Shown here piece after piece: positions 22,898 to 30,516 of a stretch of 54,335 nt of DNA. Within the stretch, counting starts at the first letter, position 1, and the number at the start of each line of letters is the position of its first letter. The stretch comes from Caldilineaceae bacterium. GTDB lineage: Bacteria; Chloroflexota; Anaerolineae; Caldilineales; Caldilineaceae. Below the pieces are notes generated by a model that worked only from the letters and a program-made list of their open reading frames with translations, did not search any database and was not told the DNA's origin. Location: contig JALHQH010000006.1 of assembly GCA_022842065.1 (NCBI GenBank), forward strand, positions 1-54,335, in the 5' to 3' direction. Made by a program: the position numbers and the translations under genes.

Positions 22898-24118
22898 ATG
22901 AATGAAATTTTTCTAATTAATATCACCGGTCGCGACCATCCCGGCCTGCTGGCGACCATCACAGGTGTATTGGCCGAAAGTGCTGCGAATATCCTCGACA
23001 TTGGGCAAGCTGTCATCCACGAGCATATCTCCTTGGGCCTGCTGGTCGAACTGCCAGAGCAGCGATCTTCCGCCAATGTGATGAAGGAATTGCTCTATGC
23101 CGCCCATCAACAGGAAGTGCAGGTAAACTTCACCCCGATCCGGCTCGATCAATATGAGCGCTGGGTGGCGGAACAGGGCAAGGAGCGGCGCATCATCACG
23201 ATGATGGGACGCCAAGTGACCGCCAAGCAAATTGCCGCGGTGGCGACGCTTTGCGCCGACTATGGCTTGAATATCGATCTGATCAACCGCCTCTCGGGGC
23301 GGCGCTCGTTTGTCAACCCGGATATTCATCCCAAGGCCGCGGTCCAATTCACGGTGGGCGGCCATGTGGCCGATGAGCGAGAGCTGCGCAGCCGCCTGCT
23401 CCAGATCTCCCAGGAGTTGGGACTCGATATCTCCGCGCATGTGGATGATATCTACCGGCGCAACCGACGGCTGGTCGTCTTTGACATGGATTCAACCTTG
23501 GTGCAAGCCGAAGTGATCGATGAGTTGGCCAAGCTGGCGGGTGCCGGCGAGCAGGTGATGGCGATCACGGCAGCCGCCATGCGTGGTGAGCTTGATTTCA
23601 AAGAGAGCTTGCGGCGGCGGGTGGCACAGTTGGCCGGGTTGGATGAAAGTGTGCTCGCCCAGGTCGCGGCGGCCCTGCCGTTGATGGAAGGGGCCGAACG
23701 GGTGACGAGCACGCTCAAGCGGCTTGGCTACAAGATCGGGATCATCTCCGGCGGTTTTGATTACTTTGGTCATCACTTGCAACGCCAACTTGGCTTCGAC
23801 TATGTCTATGCGAATCAACTGGAGCTTGTTAACGGCAAACTAACTGGGCGCGTGCTCGGCGAAATTGTCGATGGGCCCAAGAAGGCCGAGCTACTCCAGC
23901 AGATCGCCCTCAAAGAAAATCTGACTCTGGCGCAGACCATCGCGGTCGGTGATGGTGCGAATGACATCCCCATGCTTACCATCGCCGGCATGGGCGTTGC
24001 CTTCCACGCCAAACCAATTGTGCGCGAGAAGGCCGAACGGGCCATCTCCAACTTGGGGCTCGATGGCCTGCTCTTCTTAATCGGGATTCGCGAGCGCGAG
24101 TTTCGGCAAGAACAGTAG
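22898..24118 (+). CDS. serB: Phosphoserine phosphatase with N-terminal ACT domains
   Basis: 406 residues. Two ACT domains (about 5-80, LINITGRDHPGLLATITGVL; and about 95-170) precede the HAD phosphatase core: DMDSTLVQAEVIDELAKLAG holds the nucleophile Asp and general acid/base Asp, SGGFDYF is motif II, and GDGANDIPM is motif III/IV. It makes the last step of serine synthesis; ACT domains allow serine feedback. ATG 22898 is preferred over 22787 since homology starts there. A terminator built on GAGACGAGACA follows at 24141-24176. Confidence 0.93.
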   Translation: MNEIFLINITGRDHPGLLATITGVLAESAANILDIGQAVIHEHISLGLLVELPEQRSSANVMKELLYAAHQQEVQVNFTPIRLDQYERWVAEQGKERRIITMMGRQVTAKQIAAVATLCADYGLNIDLINRLSGRRSFVNPDIHPKAAVQFTVGGHVADERELRSRLLQISQELGLDISAHVDDIYRRNRRLVVFDMDSTLVQAEVIDELAKLAGAGEQVMAITAAAMRGELDFKESLRRRVAQLAGLDESVLAQVAAALPLMEGAERVTSTLKRLGYKIGIISGGFDYFGHHLQRQLGFDYVYANQLELVNGKLTGRVLGEIVDGPKKAELLQQIALKENLTLAQTIAVGDGANDIPMLTIAGMGVAFHAKPIVREKAERAISNLGLDGLLFLIGIREREFRQEQ

Positions 24119-24140
24119 GCAAAGGTAGATACAAGGGACG

Positions 24141-24176
24141 AGAGACGAGACAAGGAGAGTGGCATGTCTCGTCTCT
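24141..24176. terminator. 12-bp-arm hairpin after serB
   Basis: AGAGACGAGACA (24141-24152) pairs with TGTCTCGTCTCT (24165-24176), loop of 12 bases, between the convergent serB and SnoaL-like genes. The arm contains the short repeated word GAGAC. Confidence 0.6.
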
Positions 24177-24183
24177 CCTACTT

Positions 24184-24564
24184 CTATCCTATCTCTGTTG
24201 CCATGTAAGCAACATTACGCCAACCTTTGGCAGACTGTACCCAGGTAGAGAGAAAACGGGCTTGGTAGTCAAAGATTACCGCACCATTGCGCCCGCGGCC
24301 ACGCCAACGGCCGGTCACCACCGCGGTGTCGCCGTGCAGGTGGACAATCAGCTCGTCACTTTCGGCCAGTTCCCAGTGGCGGTCACCCGTCTGCAACGAG
24401 GCGAGGGTGTCGGCCTTGGTCTCGATGGTGCCGTCGGGCTGGACGATGACGTAATTGGGATGTAATAAGCAGTCAAGCGTCGCCAGGTCGAGGGTCAAGT
24501 GGGCTGCGGCCAGGGCTTGTTCAGCTTGGATAATAGCAGTGTGATCGTTTGTTGAGGTGGTCAT
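24184..24564 (-). CDS. SnoaL-like / DUF4440 family protein
   Basis: 126 residues with the cone-shaped NTF2-like pattern: a first helix AIIQAEQALAAAHLTLDLATLDCLLHPNYV, then DGTIETKADTLASL, HLHGDTAVVTGRWRGRG and a last strand with FLSTWVQSAKGWRNVAYMAT. Members include polyketide cyclase-like isomerases and many of unknown role. The start overlaps by 4 bases with the stop of an antitoxin-like remnant, hinting at former coupling. Confidence 0.82.
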   Translation of the reverse strand: MTTSTNDHTAIIQAEQALAAAHLTLDLATLDCLLHPNYVIVQPDGTIETKADTLASLQTGDRHWELAESDELIVHLHGDTAVVTGRWRGRGRNGAVIFDYQARFLSTWVQSAKGWRNVAYMATEIG

Positions 24565-24692
24565 AATGCGGCGAGTGCATACTCTTGGATCAGAAATTCT
24601 GCGAGAATCCCCAAGCCAGCTTCTAGGCGGCGAATGCCAATGCAGCTGCGTAATCAGCTTCAGAATTAATCGGACGAATGGTAGTGAGTATC
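24561..24692 (-). pseudogene. Remnant of a HigA-type (COG5499) antitoxin gene
   Basis: On the minus strand one frame reads TTIRPINSEADYAAALAFAA before a TAG. This is the N-terminal signature IRPIxxEADYxAAL of COG5499 antitoxins. The next frame continues with LEAGLGILAEFLIQEYALAAL, similar in pattern to the LxxLxxLIEAYE segment of the same family, and stops at 24561. The intervening family portion and the helix-turn-helix are gone. This is recognition by eye from a short stretch. Confidence 0.4.
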
Positions 24693-24764
24693 CGCAAATG
24701 CGAACGCGGTCTGCAGCTGAGGACGCAGACTACACGGCGCGCGACGGAAAAGGGCAGCGGCGAA

Positions 24765-26600
24765 TTACACTGGCACTATTTCCAATGCAACCACGCCCTC
24801 CTGCACGCCCGGCTGTACCGCAAAAACAATGCGCTGCACTGCGAGCAACCCGTGATCAAACTCGACCGGATGCACTTCCAGCCGCACAGCAACAACTGCC
24901 GGATCAAAACCAATCCGGATTTTACCGTGGTGGCCCTGGATCAGCACCCCGTTTTCTCCCAGCGTAACAGCATGAAAGGTCGTTAATACACTTTCAAACG
25001 CCCCCGACTCCTCCGCAAAGAGATCATTGGCAAAAACAAAGTGATCGGCCAGGCTGATCCAGCCGTGCGGCGGCTCACGGTGGAAAGTCAACCGGCGTTG
25101 TAATGATTGCAGCCCAGCAATGGCCGGATAGACCTTTGTCAAATCGAGCAACAGGGTATCGGCCTGCTCACCAGCTTGCTGTGCGAGTAGTTGGGCAGCA
25201 AAGGCAGCTCCGGTCCCCTGCACCTGCCCGTTGACCACCGGCACGGAATGGCCAAAGGACGAATTGACAAAATGGTCGTAGCGTTTTTCGCCGAAGTATT
25301 CTTTGGTGTATTTGCCGCGCCCCACATCGGCAATCAGCGACTCACCTTGCCAGTGCACGATAAAGTTGCCCACGTCATTTTGATTGTGCATTTCGTCGTT
25401 ATGGCCACCTTTGGCCGCGAGGACCAACGCATTGGGATCGGCCGGATCCATGCGGACGAACAGCCATTGTAGACCACTAAACCAATCATGGCAGGCCGGC
25501 GCATAATGGGTGGGCGCGTCCGTTGGGGGCAGCCAGAAGAGGCTGCGCAAGCCCCAATCAAAGTAGGCGCGATGTGGTGCGGTACCTGATTGAGAGAGCG
25601 CCAATCCATGTAAATCAGGCACATCCAGCCGGTTACCCAAGTAGTGAAGTAACGCCGGTTCGAGCACCACAGCGGGATCACAGTCGGAAAAGTTGACATA
25701 GGTGCCGGGGCTCAACAGGGTGCGCAGGGGAAAGGTGGCGATCTTACGCAGCCGATCACCGGCTAACAGGTCAATTTTACCGCCTGTGCGCTGCGCGAGC
25801 AGATGAGCCAACATCACATAGTGGCCAAAACCATAACCCCAATACCCCGGCCCTTCGCTGGTACCACCGTCAGGATCAAAACTGTCAAGATAATCAGGGA
25901 GCGAATGTAAGGCACGGTCGATGATTGCGGCCAAGCGAGCTGGATCGCGTTCCAGATAGATCGCCGCGCCGACAATGCCAGCGTTACAGACCGCCGTCCA
26001 GTTGGCCGCGTTGCGCCCCTTAGATTGGAAGAGCCACCAGTGGTCATCACGCGTCAAATAGGGTGTGAAGCAACGGCGGTCAATTTCAGCACGAAGCCGT
26101 TTGGCCAGGGCGGGATCCAGTTGGTTACCGACCAAGGCATCCAGTTCGGCCAAGGTAAACGCGGTGCCAGCCACGCCCAGATCAAGATAAGGGTAGGTTA
26201 CGTCGGTCAGGGTCGCTTCGTGCGCGGGATAGGCCCAACTGCTCTCTTCGCAGATCGCCCAGGCCAGATTAAGCAGCGGATCAAGAAAGCGCCCCTCATT
26301 CTCCAGGCATTCGGCCAGGGTCAGGTTCCAGAGCATGCGCCGGCGTTGGCTGGCAGGGGCCTCATAGTTTTCGCGGCAGCCAGTGCGCGCAAAGTCGAGC
26401 CACAGTGTTGCGGGCAAGGGGGGAATGGGGGTGCTGGCAGCGGCTTCTGCGGCGGCCAAACACGTTGCAAGCGTTTGCTCGTCGAGACGTGCATGCACCG
26501 CACGCCACACCCCCCGTTCGGTGTTGGCAGGGAAAGGGGGTACCCAGGCTTGATGGGCCAAAGCAGTCGCAATGGTCGTGAAGTTGACGCGTGGACTCAT
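24765..26600 (-). CDS. Heparinase II/III-like polysaccharide lyase family protein
   Basis: 611 residues. An alpha-toroid N-terminal half (LWNLTLAECLENEGRFLDPL, then NWTAVCNAGIVGAAIYLERD, SLPDYLDSFDPDGGTSEGPGYWGYGFGHY, where the Glu-Gly-Pro-xY-W-x-Y-G is the catalytic-region motif of heparinase II/III-like lyases) is followed by a beta-sandwich half (GGHNDEMHNQNDVGNF with the metal/catalytic His, then DVGRGKYTKEYF). Acts on uronic-acid polysaccharides; no signal peptide is seen, which suggests action on imported oligosaccharides. Start at 26600 has AAAGGAG in front. Confidence 0.85.
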   Translation of the reverse strand: MSPRVNFTTIATALAHQAWVPPFPANTERGVWRAVHARLDEQTLATCLAAAEAAASTPIPPLPATLWLDFARTGCRENYEAPASQRRRMLWNLTLAECLENEGRFLDPLLNLAWAICEESSWAYPAHEATLTDVTYPYLDLGVAGTAFTLAELDALVGNQLDPALAKRLRAEIDRRCFTPYLTRDDHWWLFQSKGRNAANWTAVCNAGIVGAAIYLERDPARLAAIIDRALHSLPDYLDSFDPDGGTSEGPGYWGYGFGHYVMLAHLLAQRTGGKIDLLAGDRLRKIATFPLRTLLSPGTYVNFSDCDPAVVLEPALLHYLGNRLDVPDLHGLALSQSGTAPHRAYFDWGLRSLFWLPPTDAPTHYAPACHDWFSGLQWLFVRMDPADPNALVLAAKGGHNDEMHNQNDVGNFIVHWQGESLIADVGRGKYTKEYFGEKRYDHFVNSSFGHSVPVVNGQVQGTGAAFAAQLLAQQAGEQADTLLLDLTKVYPAIAGLQSLQRRLTFHREPPHGWISLADHFVFANDLFAEESGAFESVLTTFHAVTLGENGVLIQGHHGKIRIGFDPAVVAVRLEVHPVEFDHGLLAVQRIVFAVQPGVQEGVVALEIVPV

Positions 26601-26677
26601 TCTTACTCCTTTAACATGTGGGCTACCCAAGGTTGAAATCCTTATAGACAAAACAAATAGAGTTGACACAAAGCGGG

Positions 26678-26735
26678 CTGCGCATCAGGGGATGCGCAGT
26701 ACACGATTGTGCGATGTTTAATTATGTTATCTATT
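26678..26735. repeat. Degenerate copy 3 of the recurring hairpin repeat
   Basis: CTGCGCATC-AGGG-GATGCGCAG forms a 9-bp stem, and the bases after it (TACACGATTGTGC, then GTTTAATTATGTTATCTAT) match the right side of the copy at 17591-17640. The left arm outside the core has diverged. Confidence 0.7.
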
Positions 26736-26791
26736 AGCTTCAAGCGTAATAGCCTTGAACTTTTGGGGGGCTAAGCGCTTGCTGACGCTAC

Positions 26792-29700
26792 TCATAAACG
26801 CAGTAATGAACGATTGACAATCACTTCATCCAAAAAGGACCGCCGCAGTGCCTCATTTTCCAACTGATTCGCAATTCCTTGCAACGTTTGAGACGCACGC
26901 TTCAAAACTGCCACTGCACGCGGATCATGTTGCTTGTGCAGGATCCGTACAGCTGTCCAGTAAATAACAAACGGCTCCTTTGCGGCGGCCAATCCTTGTT
27001 GCGCGATGATTTCCAACGCAACCTCAATCTGGGCAAGTGCGGTGGTTTGTTCATTTTGGGCAAAAAAGAGCGCAGCAAGACCAGCATGAGCATCGGCTAT
27101 GCGGTAGGTCCAATCGCCAGCCGCCTTGAGTGCGATCGCTTGTTGGTAGCAGTGGCGGGCAGCATCCCAATCCCCTAGAGCACTGAGTGCATGCCCCAAA
27201 TCGATCAGGATCCACTGTTCCTGGACATGGCTTTTGCCTTGTTGCGCGATCTCGCGGGCACGGGTGCAGGCCATGTACGCAGCCATCGGATCACCACACA
27301 AATATTGCAAATGTCCATAGCTGGCATGGAGCCAGCTTTTCCAGTAAGGATTGTGGATCGTCTGCATCATTGTAAGCACCTGCTCATACTCCTGTTTAGC
27401 CGCGGCGTATGCGCCCAAGGCCATCCAAAGATCACCCAAAAGGATCTGCGTGATCATGCTGCTTTCCCGATCTTGTAGTTGGCGCTGCCAAATTTGCGCT
27501 TGTGGCAGATAAAGGCAAGCCGCTTGATACTCATGACAGGAAAGATGGAAAAAGCCCAAGTTGCCCAGCACACGTGCTTCCAGATAACGATTGGGTGTGT
27601 TTTGCAAATAACGCAGCGCTTCATGAAAATGAGGGATCGCCGTCAAGGGATGCATACACGAGCTAACGGCTATCCCCAAATCATTGAGACACTCGGCAGT
27701 GAGATGGGGTAATGCCGCCTGACGCGCTTGTATACAGCCCTGCTCGGCCCATCTGTACATAGTGAGGAAATCGCTGCGCACTTGCGCAAGCCGCGCCAAC
27801 TCATGATACGCCAATGCTTGTAAGGCCGGATCAGCTAATTGCTGCCCCAGCACCAGCGCTTCAGCCGCCAATGTTTCGCCGGTCTCAACGCCGCCAATGC
27901 GGCGGTAAAACTGGGCCGTGTCACATAGCAGACGCGCAAGTAGCGGCTGAGCGGCACCGGGAACGAGGGCGGTGGTAGCGAGCCGCACCCCGGTAAGCGC
28001 CATTTCCAAGAGGTGAATGGCTTCGCGGTAAAGCCCCGCCAGCCGGTAGAAACATTGCAAACTTGTTAGCCCCACCGCGAGTAAGTCCACCTTGCCTTGT
28101 TCAGCACACCAGCGCCAGGCGGCACGCACATTGTCTAACTCACTTTGCAGAGCTACCTGCGCATCAACACTGTCCAACAGAGCAGCTTCCAAACCATGCA
28201 GCCGTGACATGTAGTACGCGGCGTGTCGCGCCAAGGCTTGCTGTTGGTCGGCCGGGGATTGGGCTAACTGGCCGGCGGCATAGTGGCGGATTAATTCATG
28301 TAAGCCAAAGCGCCCCGTCGCGGCTTGCAACAACGATTGATCGGCTAAGCTAGCCAAGATGGTTGGCGTAGCCCCCGTTACCGCCGTCGCCGCGTCTTGG
28401 GCAAAGGCACCTGCAAAGATGGCACAAGCAGCCATGACATGTGCTTCTGCTGGGGTCAAGAAGCGCCAAGAATAGGCCAGCATCGCTTCGATACTGCGGT
28501 GCCGTGGCGAGAGATCAGCAAGGGTGGTGCTGAGAATGGTATAGTCGCGCTTGAGCGCGGCATACAGTTCATCGCAGGTGTAGCGTTTGGTCAGGGCCGC
28601 CGCTAACTCAATCGCCAACGGTAAACCCTCCACCAGACGACAGATCGCCACGATTGTGGCCTGATTCGCCGTACTTAGGCGGAAGCCACGGTTAATGCGG
28701 CCGGCCCGTTCGACAAAGAGCGTAATGCTGCTATAGTCGCTTATGCCGGCCAGCGGCAGGCTGACCATTTCTTCGGGCAGCGGCAGCGGTAAACCCGTCA
28801 ACCGCCAGACCAACTCAGCTTGCAGATTAAGAATATGACGCGAGGTAATCAGTACCGTAATACAGGGCGCCCCTTGGAGGAGTTGAATCAAAAAATCGGT
28901 GAAGGTGGGCAGCAGATGCTCCACATTGTCAAATAACAGTAACAAGGCTTTATTGCGTAAATCGATCAATAGTTGTGCCAACAGCGCTTGTTTACCGCTA
29001 AAGGGCAGCCCAATCGCCTGGGCCACTACCGCCGCTAGTTGATCCATCAAATCACCGGCCGTCGTCATGCCGGCCAAAGGGACAAACCAAACACCGTCAA
29101 GAAATTTTAGCGTGCCTGCCGATGCCGATGCTGGCCCACCGATCGCTGCGGTCGGATCGTTTGGCGACGCCACTTGAGGACGAACCTCGACTAGCGACTG
29201 GGCGACCGCCAATGCGAGGCGCGTTTTACCAACCCCTCCTTCACCGACCAGGGTGACGAGTCGGCTGTCCGATGCCAGCAAGATGTGGCGCAATTCAGTG
29301 ATTTCTACCCAGCGACCAATAAAGGGTGTTAATTGACCAGGTAGATTATCTTTCGGCGGCAATATAACCGCGGTATTCGTGATAAACCCAGGTAAAGTGT
29401 GCGCCGTTGGTAGGAGCAGCGTAGTGGCTGGCGCCATATGTGGCAAAGTCGGCACGGGCGGCTGGGACACATCCTCGCCGAGTTCGCCTGCGATAAGCTG
29501 TGCATAGAGCTCTTGCGTCTCCGCAGTTGGATCAAGGCCGAGATCGTCAATCAAACGGTGGCGCCATTGATGGTATTGTGCAATCGCGGTACCGCGCTGG
29601 CCACTGGTGGCCAGCAATTGCATCTGCAAACGATGCCCTGCTTCATGCCATGGTTCGAGGGTTAAGAGCCGTTGGGTCATGGCCAAGCCGGCGGTCAGAT

Positions 29701-30217
29701 GATTTTCAACCAGATAGCGTTGGGCAAGCGTGTACAGCCCTTGTACTGCCAACCGCTGTAACTCTTCGCGTTGCAGTGTCAGCCATTCTTCAAAATATGG
29801 GGCATTGCGCACCCGGAAACCCGCCAGGAATTCCCCATGATAGAGATCAAGCGTCGCCTGTAGATCAGCCGTGGCGACGCGCGCTGCGGGCAAGGCCAAT
29901 GTCTGGCGCACGGTTGTCACATCGCACCAGGTAGATTGACTAAGATCAAAAGCAACAGTGCGTGGTGTGATCAGTAAATAATCACCGACGACACGGCGCA
30001 GGTTGGGCAGAAGGTAACGCAGATTATTGCGTGCAGCGTGGTCATCCAGATCAGCCCAAAGTAAGGTCGCCAGTGCATTGCGACTATGGACAGCACGGGT
30101 AACGGCAAGATAGATCAAAAGCGCCAGTGGTTTACCAGTGATCGGTGGGATGATCGATTCGCCATGCAGGGTGATATCGACTGCACCAAAGAGTGAAAGC
30201 TGTAACGCTTTATGCAA
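26792..30217 (-). CDS. BTAD/SARP-like transcriptional regulator with NB-ARC ATPase and TPR repeats
   Basis: 1141 residues. The first ~95 residues form an OmpR-like winged helix (LQLSLFGAVDITLHG, ALATLLWADLDDHAARNNLR); residues about 97-250 are the BTAD domain (DLYHGEFLAGF, YFEEWLTLQREELQRLA, GLDPTAETQELYAQL). An NB-ARC/STAND ATPase follows with Walker A GEGGVGKTRLALAVA and Walker B LLLLFDNVEHLL, then GLPLAIELAAAL. From about residue 640 on there are TPR repeats. This is AfsR/MalT-like architecture: ligand- and ATP-controlled activation. The start is a TTG at 30217; no ATG fits better. It is divergent from the 42-codon ORF. Confidence 0.9.
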   Translation of the reverse strand: MHKALQLSLFGAVDITLHGESIIPPITGKPLALLIYLAVTRAVHSRNALATLLWADLDDHAARNNLRYLLPNLRRVVGDYLLITPRTVAFDLSQSTWCDVTTVRQTLALPAARVATADLQATLDLYHGEFLAGFRVRNAPYFEEWLTLQREELQRLAVQGLYTLAQRYLVENHLTAGLAMTQRLLTLEPWHEAGHRLQMQLLATSGQRGTAIAQYHQWRHRLIDDLGLDPTAETQELYAQLIAGELGEDVSQPPVPTLPHMAPATTLLLPTAHTLPGFITNTAVILPPKDNLPGQLTPFIGRWVEITELRHILLASDSRLVTLVGEGGVGKTRLALAVAQSLVEVRPQVASPNDPTAAIGGPASASAGTLKFLDGVWFVPLAGMTTAGDLMDQLAAVVAQAIGLPFSGKQALLAQLLIDLRNKALLLLFDNVEHLLPTFTDFLIQLLQGAPCITVLITSRHILNLQAELVWRLTGLPLPLPEEMVSLPLAGISDYSSITLFVERAGRINRGFRLSTANQATIVAICRLVEGLPLAIELAAALTKRYTCDELYAALKRDYTILSTTLADLSPRHRSIEAMLAYSWRFLTPAEAHVMAACAIFAGAFAQDAATAVTGATPTILASLADQSLLQAATGRFGLHELIRHYAAGQLAQSPADQQQALARHAAYYMSRLHGLEAALLDSVDAQVALQSELDNVRAAWRWCAEQGKVDLLAVGLTSLQCFYRLAGLYREAIHLLEMALTGVRLATTALVPGAAQPLLARLLCDTAQFYRRIGGVETGETLAAEALVLGQQLADPALQALAYHELARLAQVRSDFLTMYRWAEQGCIQARQAALPHLTAECLNDLGIAVSSCMHPLTAIPHFHEALRYLQNTPNRYLEARVLGNLGFFHLSCHEYQAACLYLPQAQIWQRQLQDRESSMITQILLGDLWMALGAYAAAKQEYEQVLTMMQTIHNPYWKSWLHASYGHLQYLCGDPMAAYMACTRAREIAQQGKSHVQEQWILIDLGHALSALGDWDAARHCYQQAIALKAAGDWTYRIADAHAGLAALFFAQNEQTTALAQIEVALEIIAQQGLAAAKEPFVIYWTAVRILHKQHDPRAVAVLKRASQTLQGIANQLENEALRRSFLDEVIVNRSLLRL

Positions 30218-30297
30218 GTTCTACCCCGTTTTCAGGCCAGCAAGCCAAAGATTAGATCATTGTAACAATTGTTTACAGATCATCACGCAACCGCTAC

Positions 30298-30345
30298 GCT
30301 TTTCCACGTTTTTTCCGCGTTTTTTCCACGTCTATCTAGTATAAC
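30298..30345 (+). promoter_or_regulatory. SARP-type promoter: three 11-bp direct repeats and a -10 element
   Basis: Three contiguous units, 30298-30308, 30309-30319 and 30320-30330, each contain TTTTCC(A/G)CG in the same phase of 11 bp. Nine bases after the last unit is TATAAC (30340-30345), a -10-like sequence, and further TATAGT at 30348-30353. There is no normal -35 box. Streptomyces SARP regulators bind direct repeats of 11-bp pitch placed about 8 bases before the -10. The regulators on both sides have BTAD domains, so this is a reasoned operator call. Confidence 0.6.
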
Positions 30346-30382
30346 AGTATAGTATTATTTAATTTACCATAAGGAGCATAAA

Positions 30383-30511
30383 ATGCAATATGAATCTCTG
30401 TTTACTGGGAAAATCGACCGCGCAACCCAGCATGACGATGATGGTGAACATCGGCCCGGACATGGCAAGTTGCGAGGTGTAGATGGCCGCAAGCACATTC
30501 AGATCGCGTAG
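30383..30511 (+). CDS. 42-codon small protein between two BTAD regulators
   Basis: The frame starts MQYESLFTGKIDRATQHDDD and continues rich in Gly, His, Arg and Lys to HIQIA. It has a good AAGGAG ribosome site 7 bases before the ATG and its own promoter with 11-bp direct repeats upstream. No signal peptide, hydrophobic segment or cysteine is present. The stop lies 5 bases before the convergent stop of the second regulator. No family is recognised. It may be a small regulatory protein or signal of the flanking regulators; that is inference. Confidence 0.6.
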   Translation: MQYESLFTGKIDRATQHDDDGEHRPGHGKLRGVDGRKHIQIA

Positions 30512-30516
30512 AAAAA

